From: Cytophagales bacterium
GTDB taxonomy: Bacteria; Bacteroidota; Bacteroidia; Cytophagales; Spirosomataceae
Length of the DNA: 64,000 nt
Assembly: GCA_013298125.1 (NCBI GenBank)
Contig: JAAFJP010000011.1
Coordinates: 99,360-163,359, forward strand
Reading direction: 5' to 3'
The position numbers were made by a program, and so were the translations under genes. Below the pieces are notes generated by a model that was not told the origin of the DNA, did not search any database, and saw only the letters and a list, made by a program, of their open reading frames with translations. Positions 16,192 to 24,012 of this stretch are shown one piece after another (the stretch's first letter is position 1; the number at the start of each line of letters is the position of its first letter).

Positions 16192-18945
16192 ATGAACGAA
16201 ACCGAAACACGAGCCGAACTAATAGACCCCGCCTTAACATTAGCTGGATGGGGTGTGGTGGAGGGTAGTAAAGTCCGCAGAGAATTTCCGATTTCAAAAG
16301 GTCGGTTAATCGGTCATGGACAAAGGACAAAACCCGATAAAGCGGATTATGTACTGCAATATCGTAATCGGAATATAGGGATTATCGAAGCCAAAAAGCG
16401 GGATTCTCACTATACCGAAGGCGTTGCTCAGGCAAAAGACTACGCAGGTCGTTTGCAAGTTCGTTTCACGTTCAGTACCAATGGGTTAAGGATTTATGAA
16501 ATTGATATGGACGAAGGACAGGAAAGGGATGTAAATTCCTTTCCAAGTCCCGATGAATTATGGACGATGGCTTTTGGAGCGTATCAACTCGAAAAGCCTG
16601 ACAGCCAAGCACTTATCAGGAGCTTTGATGCCATACCTTTTGAAACGAAAAGTGGCGAAAAACCGCCAAGATATTACCAAGAGAATGCCGTCAATAATGT
16701 GCTTGAAAGCATTGCAGAAGGCAAAAAAAGAATACTTTTGACCCTTGCCACAGGTACTGGCAAAACAGCAGTTGCCTTTCAGATTGCGTGGAAATTGTTT
16801 AAAGCCAAATGGAACATCAATGGCGATGGACAACGTAGCCCAAGAATATTGTTTTTAGCGGATAGAAACATCTTAGCCAATCAAGCATACAGTTCGTTCA
16901 ATGAATATAATGCCTTTGAAGAAGACAGTTTCAAGCGAATTACACCAGCCGAAATCACCAAGACAGGCAAAGTTCCGACTAACGCCAATGTATTTTTTAC
17001 CATCTTCCAGAGCTTTGCGGCTTCGACAAGCTCAGCCACCCAAAAAGCAATTGACAAAAATGTTTCGATTGAAATAGATGAGGTGAGTTCAATTGATTTT
17101 GCAAAAGGTTATATGTATATTTTAAAATGTGTAGATGATAGTTTTTATGTAGGAAGTACAAAAGACTTAGTAAGAAGACTTCAACAACATAAAAACGGAG
17201 ATGGAGAAGGGGCAAAGCATACAAAGAGTCGTTTACCTGTTAAACTCGTCTATTATGAAGGTTTTGAAAGAATAGACGAAGCATTCAATAGAGAGAAACA
17301 AGTTCAAGGATGGAGTAGAGCAAAGAAAATAGCACTTATTAAGGGAGATATGAAATCTCTTCAAGAGTTATCCAAAAGTAAAAAGTCCCCTGAGCTTGTC
17401 GAAGGGAATTTCGGACAATATCCCAAAGATTTTTTTGATTTTATTATCATAGATGAATGTCACCGAGGCGGAGCAAATGACGAAAGCAGTTGGCGGGACA
17501 TCATGGAATATTTTTCTCCTGCCATGCAGTTGGGACTCACCGCCACGCCCAAACGAAAATTCAACAAAGACACCTACAAATATTTCGGTGAACCCGTTTA
17601 TGTGTATTCATTGAAACAAGGAATCAACGATGGATTTTTAACGCCCTTCAAAGTAAAACAGATTGCGACAACGGGTGATGATTACATCTATACCTCTGAC
17701 GATGAAGTGATTGAGGGTGAAATTGAGCAAGGAAAAGTCTATGACATAGACGAACAAAACAAGGTAATTGAACTGATGGACATAGAGGCATTCCGTGTGC
17801 GAACCTTTATGGAAATGATTGACCAAAACCAAAAAACCTTGGTATTTTGTGCTACACAGGCTCATGCGTTGGCGGTCAGGAATCTTATCAATCAAATGGC
17901 TATCAGTAAAAACCCAAACTATTGCCACCGAGTAACGGCAGATGATGGCAAATTGGGCGAGCAACATTTGAGAGATTTTCAAGACAATGAAAAGAGCATT
18001 CCAACCATTCTGACGACTTCTCAAAAGTTGAGTACGGGCGTGGATGCACCCGAAATCAGGAATATCGTTTTGCTCCGTCCTGTGAAGCAACTCATTGAAT
18101 TTAAGCAGATTGTGGGCAGAGGCACACGGCTTTTTGATGGAAAAGATTACTTCACGATTTATGATTTTGTGAAAGCCTACAAAAATTTCAGCGACCCTGA
18201 CTGGGACGGAGAACCCGAAGACCCAGAGCCACCGATTGAAAGACCAACGCCCCCACCAAAACTATGTACTACTTGCGGACAAAGACCTTGTATCTGTTTG
18301 AAAGAACCTGAGCCACCATGTTTAGTATGTCAGCAATCGCCTTGTGTGTGTCCATCCAGACAGATGATAAGAGTAAAATTGAGTGATGGAAAAGTGAGAG
18401 ATTTGCAAAAAATGGTCAGCACCTCTTTCTGGAATCCAGATGGCAAGCCCATTTCTGCCGAAGAATTTTTAGAGAACTTGTTTGGTGAATTACCTGCATT
18501 TTTCAAGAATGAAGAAGAACTAATTGAAATTTGGCGTAAACCAGATACCAGAAAAAAACTCTTGGACGAACTCAAAGAAAAGGGCTTTGCCAAAGAGCAA
18601 TTAGAGGAATTCCAAAGGGTATTGAATGCCCAAAATAGTGATTTATATGATGTGTTGGCATACGTAGCGTTTCATTCCACCATTGTAGAAAGAACCACCA
18701 GAGCAGAAAAAGCGAAGATATACCTCCATAATTACGATGCTAAACAGCAGGATTTTTTAAATTTTGTCTTGAAGCAATACATCAATTCGGGGGTTTATGA
18801 GTTGGATGAAGAAAAACTTTCACCTCTTTTGTTGCTGAAATACAATGCCATCAATGATGCGAAAAAGGCGTTGGGGGATATTGCTACGATACGGAAGACA
18901 TTTATTGGGTTTCAGGGGTATTTGTATGGTGGGGTTGCGGTTTAA
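16192..18945 (+). CDS. hsdR: Type I restriction subunit R with an embedded GIY-YIG nuclease domain
   Basis: The protein has 917 residues. In order they carry an N-terminal nuclease domain (KPDKADYVLQYRNRNIGIIE then AKKRD, about 45-70) and Walker A (LATGTGKTAVAF, near 187). Next come the strand FFTIFQSFA (about 268-276), an insert, Walker B (IIIDECHRGG, near 418) and motif III (LGLTATPKRK). Helicase motif VI (QIVGRGTRLFDG, near 640) follows. The insert (about 277-404) holds a complete GIY-YIG domain: YMYILKC, SFYVGSTKDLVRRLQQH and EAFNREKQVQGWSR. It is encoded by a 384-bp segment with perfect 15-bp inverted ends and stays in frame. Residues about 690-725 carry two CxxCx4CxC modules. Without the insert the length is about 790, usual for the family. 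Whether the motor still works is unknown. Confidence 0.93.
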   Translation: MNETETRAELIDPALTLAGWGVVEGSKVRREFPISKGRLIGHGQRTKPDKADYVLQYRNRNIGIIEAKKRDSHYTEGVAQAKDYAGRLQVRFTFSTNGLRIYEIDMDEGQERDVNSFPSPDELWTMAFGAYQLEKPDSQALIRSFDAIPFETKSGEKPPRYYQENAVNNVLESIAEGKKRILLTLATGTGKTAVAFQIAWKLFKAKWNINGDGQRSPRILFLADRNILANQAYSSFNEYNAFEEDSFKRITPAEITKTGKVPTNANVFFTIFQSFAASTSSATQKAIDKNVSIEIDEVSSIDFAKGYMYILKCVDDSFYVGSTKDLVRRLQQHKNGDGEGAKHTKSRLPVKLVYYEGFERIDEAFNREKQVQGWSRAKKIALIKGDMKSLQELSKSKKSPELVEGNFGQYPKDFFDFIIIDECHRGGANDESSWRDIMEYFSPAMQLGLTATPKRKFNKDTYKYFGEPVYVYSLKQGINDGFLTPFKVKQIATTGDDYIYTSDDEVIEGEIEQGKVYDIDEQNKVIELMDIEAFRVRTFMEMIDQNQKTLVFCATQAHALAVRNLINQMAISKNPNYCHRVTADDGKLGEQHLRDFQDNEKSIPTILTTSQKLSTGVDAPEIRNIVLLRPVKQLIEFKQIVGRGTRLFDGKDYFTIYDFVKAYKNFSDPDWDGEPEDPEPPIERPTPPPKLCTTCGQRPCICLKEPEPPCLVCQQSPCVCPSRQMIRVKLSDGKVRDLQKMVSTSFWNPDGKPISAEEFLENLFGELPAFFKNEEELIEIWRKPDTRKKLLDELKEKGFAKEQLEEFQRVLNAQNSDLYDVLAYVAFHSTIVERTTRAEKAKIYLHNYDAKQQDFLNFVLKQYINSGVYELDEEKLSPLLLLKYNAINDAKKALGDIATIRKTFIGFQGYLYGGVAV
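17021..17404 (+). mobile_element. In-frame GIY-YIG element with 15-bp inverted ends inside hsdR
   Basis: The left end CTTCGACAAGCTCAG (17021-17035) is exactly complementary to the right end CTGAGCTTGTCGAAG (17390-17404). The span is 384 bp, exactly 128 codons, and the hsdR frame is open throughout. GIY (YMYILKC), YIG (FYVGST), the conserved R in VRRLQQH and the metal-binding E in NREKQ are all present, so the nuclease looks intact. An internal ATG (near 17113, within GGTTATATG) might also allow separate translation. No splicing motifs of inteins are visible. Confidence 0.85.
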
Positions 18946-18969
18946 GGGCAATGACGGTGTGGAATGTCG

Positions 18970-19175
18970 TTCCTTGGTCGGTAGAACCACTCCGTCCCTT
19001 GGTACGGTGTCCTCACCTGACATCGTCCGAAAGCCATAGGACGAATAGTTTTTAATGTCTATTTTATTTATAACTACTTGATAATCAGGTACTAATTTAC
19101 TTGAAATATTGCTTTCGCCAGATGTAAGGTGAGGATACCGTGCCACGGGACGGAGTGGTTCTACCTACCAAGGAA
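18970..19175. repeat. Long imperfect inverted repeat after hsdR
   Basis: The left arm is 18970-19034 and the right arm 19111-19175, about 65 bp each with roughly nine mismatches. Core GGTAGAACCACTCCGTCCC on the left pairs with GGGACGGAGTGGTTCTACC on the right. A 76-bp A+T-rich centre separates them. It begins 24 bp after the hsdR stop and fills most of the 264-bp gap to the aminopeptidase gene. It is a MITE-like or REP-pair structure and holds no gene. Confidence 0.85.
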
Positions 19176-19209
19176 ATACAAAAACGTTCTCAATTACTGA
19201 AAACTCGCA

Positions 19210-20859
19210 TTATTGAATTGTTATTTTTTTGAGATAATTACCTTTTGGGTCAATCTGAGGGGCATAAGCACTACTAACCACAATACCTTCGGCTGGAATA
19301 ATTGTTTGAGTGATTTTACCATCAGTCATAATATCAAAAGGCAGTGGCATAAAGAAATTATTGATCTTTATTTGATATTTCTGATAACCAATTTCCTTTA
19401 CATTTACGTCCATTACATTGGTTGTTCGTAAATAAAAATCAAAAAATGGTTTGAGATTTTTGCCCGAAGCCTCACTGAATAATTTTTCTACATCATCAGT
19501 TGTTACAACATTATCATAGGTATATTTTGGGTCGGTTGCTAATTTTTTGAGAGTTGGGAAAAATACCCCATCGCCAACCAAGTACCGCAAACTGTGCATA
19601 AAAAATGAGCCTTTTCCATAAATATCGCCGCCCGAATAAACTTCTTCCTCCGTAATTTCTTCTCCCAAAACCATTGCTTTCTTGTTTCTCACATTCCTTC
19701 TATGACCATCAATTATGGTGTTGTAGGCAGGTTCTCCACCGATTTCTAACATCGCCAGAGCCTCTGCATACGTTGCAATTCCTTCCTGAATCCACATATG
19801 AGCCCAATCTTTATTAGTAACCTTATTTGCCCACCACTCATGTGCGTATTCATGGAAAAGATTGTCGGAATATTCCTGTCCGTTAATGGTTTTGTATTTG
19901 AATTTATTATCGAAAGTAATCATCGTTTGATGTTCCATACCCGAATTTGGCACTTCTGCAATTCCGATTTTCTCTTTTGCCCAAGGGTATTCTCCAAAGT
20001 ATTTTTCCAAGATTTTTGAATCCCGTTTTTTCATCTCAATCACCTTTTTGGCTTGTGCAGTATCAGCTTCCAAAACATAATATTCGATTGGTACTTTATT
20101 GCCCTCAATCGTTGTATAGCTATCTTTTACAACTTTATATTTGCCGATATTGAACAAAATACAATAGTTACTTATCGTATAATTGGTCTTCCAATGATAA
20201 GTTGATTTACCTTTTTTTGTAGTAACATTTTGCAACAAACCTGGTCCTGCCACTATCAAATTTGAAGGAATCGTAATCTTCAAATCCGCCCCTTCATTGG
20301 GTTCGTCAGACGGATGGTCTTTGCATGGAAAATACATTTTACCGCCCTCACCCTGAATATTTATTGACATCCAATCATTGCCAGCTACATCTTTTACCCA
20401 AGTAAATCCGCCATCCCAAGGTGGTTTGATGGCTACGGGTGGAATACCATTGTACTCAATTTTAACTTTCTGATTTCCAGCTTCAAAGCCTGTCGGAGAG
20501 GTGATGATTATTTGGTCGTCTTTTTGAGTAAATACAGCCATTTTACCATTGACTTTTACATTCGTTACTTTATATAAATGAATCAAATCAAGCAAAATAG
20601 TTTCTGTTTTTTGAGATAAATTCAAACTCACTTCGGTAAATCCAGCGATTGATTGTTTGGTAATATCAACATCCAATTCTATCGAATAATGCCTTATATC
20701 CATGATTGCTTGCAATGGATTTAGTTTCCCTCCCGATGTCAAATAAAGTATATCTCTACTATTTATATCATTTTTATTTTGGCTTTTACTGACAAAACCA
20801 ATCAATAAAAATGTAATTAGAATAAATGATTTTAGTAAATGCTTAGAGTGATTTTCCAT
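19210..20859 (-). CDS. Secreted M1-family metallopeptidase (aminopeptidase N-like)
   Basis: The protein has 549 residues with an N-terminal signal-like hydrophobic segment (SFILITFLLIGFVSKSQ). The zinc motif HEYAHEWWANK lies near residue 340, and the third ligand E is in WIQEGIATYAEA near 360. The exopeptidase loop appears as NSGMEHQTM near 308, in place of GAMEN. An N-terminal beta domain precedes the catalytic part. M1 enzymes remove N-terminal amino acids from peptides. This one is probably periplasmic or outer-membrane facing. It is shorter than full aminopeptidase N because the C-terminal helical domain is missing, as in many Bacteroidota members. A terminator lies between it and the GH31 gene, so it is not clearly part of the polysaccharide operon. 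Confidence 0.9.
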   Translation of the reverse strand: MENHSKHLLKSFILITFLLIGFVSKSQNKNDINSRDILYLTSGGKLNPLQAIMDIRHYSIELDVDITKQSIAGFTEVSLNLSQKTETILLDLIHLYKVTNVKVNGKMAVFTQKDDQIIITSPTGFEAGNQKVKIEYNGIPPVAIKPPWDGGFTWVKDVAGNDWMSINIQGEGGKMYFPCKDHPSDEPNEGADLKITIPSNLIVAGPGLLQNVTTKKGKSTYHWKTNYTISNYCILFNIGKYKVVKDSYTTIEGNKVPIEYYVLEADTAQAKKVIEMKKRDSKILEKYFGEYPWAKEKIGIAEVPNSGMEHQTMITFDNKFKYKTINGQEYSDNLFHEYAHEWWANKVTNKDWAHMWIQEGIATYAEALAMLEIGGEPAYNTIIDGHRRNVRNKKAMVLGEEITEEEVYSGGDIYGKGSFFMHSLRYLVGDGVFFPTLKKLATDPKYTYDNVVTTDDVEKLFSEASGKNLKPFFDFYLRTTNVMDVNVKEIGYQKYQIKINNFFMPLPFDIMTDGKITQTIIPAEGIVVSSAYAPQIDPKGNYLKKITIQ

Positions 20860-20918
20860 AGTTTCTGAAATTTTATCTGAAAATGATTAGCAACTTTTTA
20901 TAATTCTATAAATATAGC

Positions 20919-20952
20919 AAAAAAGGCTACCTAAATAAAAATTAGATAGCCT
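20919..20952 (-). terminator. Terminator downstream of GH31 region
   Basis: AGGCTACCTAA (20924-20934) pairs with TTAGATAGCCT (20942-20952) with one mismatch. Read on the minus strand, it is followed by TTTTTTGC. Confidence 0.75.
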
Positions 20953-20964
20953 ATTTTCCGCAAA

Positions 20965-20997
20965 ACCGTTCACCTTTTACCGTTCTCCGTGAACCGT
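20965..20997. repeat. Short degenerate array, ACGGTTCACGG dialect
   Basis: ACCGTTCACC, TTTTACCGTTC and TCCGTGAACCGT form overlapping direct and inverted copies of a GTTCACGG-like unit between the leuS remnant and the terminator. Confidence 0.6.
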
Positions 20998-21000
20998 ATT

Positions 21001-21059
21001 TTATACTCACAATCCGTTTGGACACCACAATTACCTGCTTAATTTCTTTCCCTTCCAAC
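21001..21059 (-). pseudogene. Remnant of a leuS 3' end
   Basis: On the minus strand this segment translates as LEGKEIKQVIVVSKRIVSIK. The real leuS ends LEGKEIKKVIVVPKRIVNVV. Twenty-three bases are identical in a row, and most of the remaining third codon positions vary. It begins directly after the GH31 stop codon and has the same orientation as leuS, whose own 3' end is at 31635. The two copies are therefore direct repeats bracketing about 10.6 kb. Confidence 0.8.
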
Positions 21060-23543
21060 CTACCACTGAATTATGAAATCTTGATTCCCAAAATCGGTGG
21101 TAAAAGTAATTTGGGGTTTCATTTTTTCAACTAATTTCAAGGTGTTGTAATAATTTTTATCAAAATAAACATCTTCTAAATCCAAAATAGGGTCGATTAA
21201 CTTTACGGTCTCCATATTTGTCGATACTGCTTTCTGATTAATCGAAAGGTTCAAAGTGTTATTGAACCCATGCAGAATAATTTTCATTTTTGTAAAATGA
21301 GTGGTAAAATCACCCACGGGTTTATCAAATCTGATTTGTCTTGCAGTAGGGTTAAAAGTAATATTTCTTTGGTAAAATTTCCCCTTTTTATAGTCCATCG
21401 TTGAGCCATCGTCTTCATAATAAGTGAAAGTATTTTCTTTTTCTCCTTCATAAATATGAACAAACAGTGTGTCAGAAGGCATTTCTTTGGTGCTTTGTGT
21501 TAATGATTGCATAGGAATAATTGAAGATTCCTTTACATAAAGTGGCAGATTGTAGATGGGATAATCTTTCGTGATTTCCCTTCCGCCCGTCATGATTTCG
21601 TCGGTGTAAATATTATACCATTTTCCTTGTGGCAAGTAAACTGCTTTCGTTTTTTCCTTACTCGTCAGCGGAGCAATTAACAAGGCATCGCCAAATAAAA
21701 ATTGATATTGGTAATTGATATTGTAAACCTGGGGTTCAAAGGGATTGTCTAAACACAAACTGCGGGCAATGGGAATACCCGTCTGTGAAGTCTCAAAAAA
21801 TTTAGCGTACAGATAAGGAAGCAATTTGTAGCGAAACGAAATGTACGTTTTTGAAATAGCTTCTGCCTCTTCGCCATACGCCCAAGGTTCATTAGCAGCG
21901 GCAAATTGCTCTCGATGGTTGCGTAAGAATGGTGAAAATACCCCCATCTCAACCCAGCGTTTATATAAATCTTTGTTTCCATCACCAATGTACCCGCCTA
22001 AATCTGGACCCACAAAAGGGATTCCTGAAAGCCCCAGCGTATTATTCAGCAAAGACCCCAAGAGAATATGCTCATCTTTGGCTTGGTTGTCGCCGCTCCA
22101 AACAGTAGCATAACGCTGCACACCCGCAAAAGCCGAACGAGTCATTACGAAAGGACGTTTATTCCCTCCGTATTTTTTAAAAGATTCAAAAGAGGAACGA
22201 GCCATCAAAAAACCGTATAAATTATGAGCCTCAGCTTGAGACCTTTTGAGTCCATCAAAATCAAATACCACGTTGTCGGGCATGGCTTGTCCGTTGATGG
22301 CGGGTTCATTCATGTCGTTCCAGTAGCCATTAATTCCCAAATCTTGATAAATTTTCATCTGGTCAATCCACCAATTTCGGGCTTTGGAGCTGGTGAAATC
22401 CACATAATGGTTCATATTGGGGTATATTTCAGTTTTGTAGAGTTCTCCGTCTTCATACCTCAAAAAGATATTATTTTTCAATCCATCGTGGTAGGCATCG
22501 TAGGAAGAATCTATCTTAATGCCAGGATTTACCGAGGCAGTTAGTTCGATTCCCTTTGCTTGGAGGCGTTTTGCCATCGCTTTCATGTCAGGAAAACGGC
22601 GAATATTTATTCTAAACGGCTCATAATCTTGCAGGTAGTCAGCATCTAATACGATACAATCAAGCGGGATTTTTTTATTCCGAAAGGTCTCGGCAATAAA
22701 ATTTACTTGCTCTTCGGGGTAATACGAGCATCGAGATTGATGGTAGCCAATACTCCATTTGGGCGGCAAGGGCATCCTCCCTGTTAGGGTGGTATAGTGA
22801 CTCAGAATTTTGGACATGGAAGTGTCATGGATAAAGAAATAATCCATTTCTCCACCCTCAAAACTCACCGAAGAGAAACGAGTGTTGGACGTACCAAAAT
22901 TAAATGTTCCCTTGAAAGAATTGTCGTAATATATTCCATACACTTTGTTTTGGGTAATTCCCATGAAAAAAGGAATACTGATATACATCGGAATTCTGGG
23001 GTCATCGTATTTATAGTTGTCTGTATTCCAAGTGGTTACGATGCTGTTGGCTCTGTCTAAATTTCCCAAAGATTCGCCCATGCCCACAAAGCGTTCACCT
23101 GCTTGAAGTTTTCGATAAGTGGTAACTTTATGACCCTCAAAAACGGTTGCCATACCCTTCCCTGACATATCTTCACTGATGATATTGCCTTGGGAATCTT
23201 TGAAGATAAGTCTCAAAAAAGGTTCTTTCTCAACCTCAACTTGGAGTGAAGCCGTGGTGATGATAATTTGTTTGCCTTTATCAGTAACTGAAAAATTTTT
23301 ATAATTGGGAATTGCATTATCCTGCAAGGCATAAGAAAAATTATCAACTGACTGATTCTTAGTGATTTGTACTCTAATGGTGTGTTCGTTATATACAGAA
23401 ATCACAAAAGCCCCTTGATTGGTTTTTCCTGCCAATCCGTGAATAGTTTTTTCATAAGTATTAACTTTCCCTACGTTTTGTAATTGACCAAATGATTGGA
23501 AAATAACGAAGCAAATAAGCAATATCAAAAGTTTTAATTTCAT
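21060..23543 (-). CDS. GH31 family alpha-glycosidase (alpha-glucosidase/xylosidase type)
   Basis: The protein has 827 residues with a signal peptide (LLILLICFVIFQSFGQ). The N-terminal beta domain is followed by the GH31 barrel. The nucleophile Asp is in GYWNDMNEPA (near residue 410) and the acid/base Asp in VWSGDNQAKD (near 482). WSIGYHQSRCSYYPEEQV and LDADYLQDYEPF are barrel blocks. The C-terminal beta part contains LYVKESSIIPM and YYEDDGSTMDYKKG, typical of the DUF5110 tail. GH31 enzymes release alpha-linked glucose or xylose, and the exact linkage cannot be read. It is the last gene of the SusC/SusD unit, separated from susD by a 469-bp gap of repeats. Its stop codon directly adjoins a leuS remnant. 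Confidence 0.95.
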   Translation of the reverse strand: MKLKLLILLICFVIFQSFGQLQNVGKVNTYEKTIHGLAGKTNQGAFVISVYNEHTIRVQITKNQSVDNFSYALQDNAIPNYKNFSVTDKGKQIIITTASLQVEVEKEPFLRLIFKDSQGNIISEDMSGKGMATVFEGHKVTTYRKLQAGERFVGMGESLGNLDRANSIVTTWNTDNYKYDDPRIPMYISIPFFMGITQNKVYGIYYDNSFKGTFNFGTSNTRFSSVSFEGGEMDYFFIHDTSMSKILSHYTTLTGRMPLPPKWSIGYHQSRCSYYPEEQVNFIAETFRNKKIPLDCIVLDADYLQDYEPFRINIRRFPDMKAMAKRLQAKGIELTASVNPGIKIDSSYDAYHDGLKNNIFLRYEDGELYKTEIYPNMNHYVDFTSSKARNWWIDQMKIYQDLGINGYWNDMNEPAINGQAMPDNVVFDFDGLKRSQAEAHNLYGFLMARSSFESFKKYGGNKRPFVMTRSAFAGVQRYATVWSGDNQAKDEHILLGSLLNNTLGLSGIPFVGPDLGGYIGDGNKDLYKRWVEMGVFSPFLRNHREQFAAANEPWAYGEEAEAISKTYISFRYKLLPYLYAKFFETSQTGIPIARSLCLDNPFEPQVYNINYQYQFLFGDALLIAPLTSKEKTKAVYLPQGKWYNIYTDEIMTGGREITKDYPIYNLPLYVKESSIIPMQSLTQSTKEMPSDTLFVHIYEGEKENTFTYYEDDGSTMDYKKGKFYQRNITFNPTARQIRFDKPVGDFTTHFTKMKIILHGFNNTLNLSINQKAVSTNMETVKLIDPILDLEDVYFDKNYYNTLKLVEKMKPQITFTTDFGNQDFIIQW

Positions 23544-23598
23544 AATTATTTAGAAAGTGTTTAATAAGTTATTGAATGAATTTTAATTCTCTGAAAGA

Positions 23599-23692
23599 AC
23601 TTCTCGAAACAGCTCCACTGCGGGTAAGGAACTTTCGAGAAGTATAAAATTCCGACTACACTTCCCGAAAGTTATTTTTACTTTCGGGAAGT
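23599..23692. repeat. Two tandem REP-like hairpins with compensating bases
   Basis: Hairpin 1: ACTTCTCGAAA (23599-23609) with TTTCGAGAAGT (23633-23643). Hairpin 2: ACTTCCCGAAAGT (23660-23672) with ACTTTCGGGAAGT (23680-23692). The two stems differ by a T:A versus C:G pair at the same position, so pairing is conserved. Confidence 0.8.
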
Positions 23693-23811
23693 TCCGACAA
23701 ACTAATTAAACAGTGTATTTAGATGAATTTTAATGACACAAAGAAGCCACCACAAACAGCCCGTTGTGATGGCTTTTAATTGAAATAAACTCTGTACTAA
23801 TCTATAATAGG

Positions 23812-24003
23812 GCTTACGTAAAAAAGCCCCATCGGGGTGACAGTCTGGTAAAAGAGATAACAGTAGTGAATGAAAGCCCCATCGGGGCGACACTTTAATA
23901 ACGTCAAAATTTTAAGTAAAGTGTCGCCCCAATGGGGCTTTTTTAGGACGTATTTTAATCATTTCTACCATAGTATCGCCCCGATGGGGCTTTTTCGTAA
24001 GTC
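23812..24003. mobile_element. MITE-like element, copy R1 (GCCCCATCGGGGC cores)
   Basis: This 192-bp unit ends in GCTTACGTAAAAAAGCCCC and GGGGCTTTTTCGTAAGTC, imperfect terminal inverted repeats. Four GCCCC-NNN-GGGGC palindromic cores lie inside it. Its layout and much of its internal text match the copy at 31372-31570, including an identical stretch TATTTTAATCATTTCTACCA. It carries no gene. It fills most of the gap between the GH31 and susD genes. Confidence 0.85.
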
Positions 24004-24012
24004 ATCTATAAT

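Noticed and set aside
16192..18945. hsdR as a pseudogene or with an intein
   Set aside because: The frame is open throughout, all helicase motifs are present, and no intein splicing residues (Cys/Ser start, His-Asn end) are seen at the insert borders.
11331..19209. Integration of the restriction region at tRNA-Arg with an att repeat
   Set aside because: I looked for a copy of the tRNA 3' end (GGGGTTCGAATCCCTACGAG) near 19 kb and saw none; no integrase gene is present.
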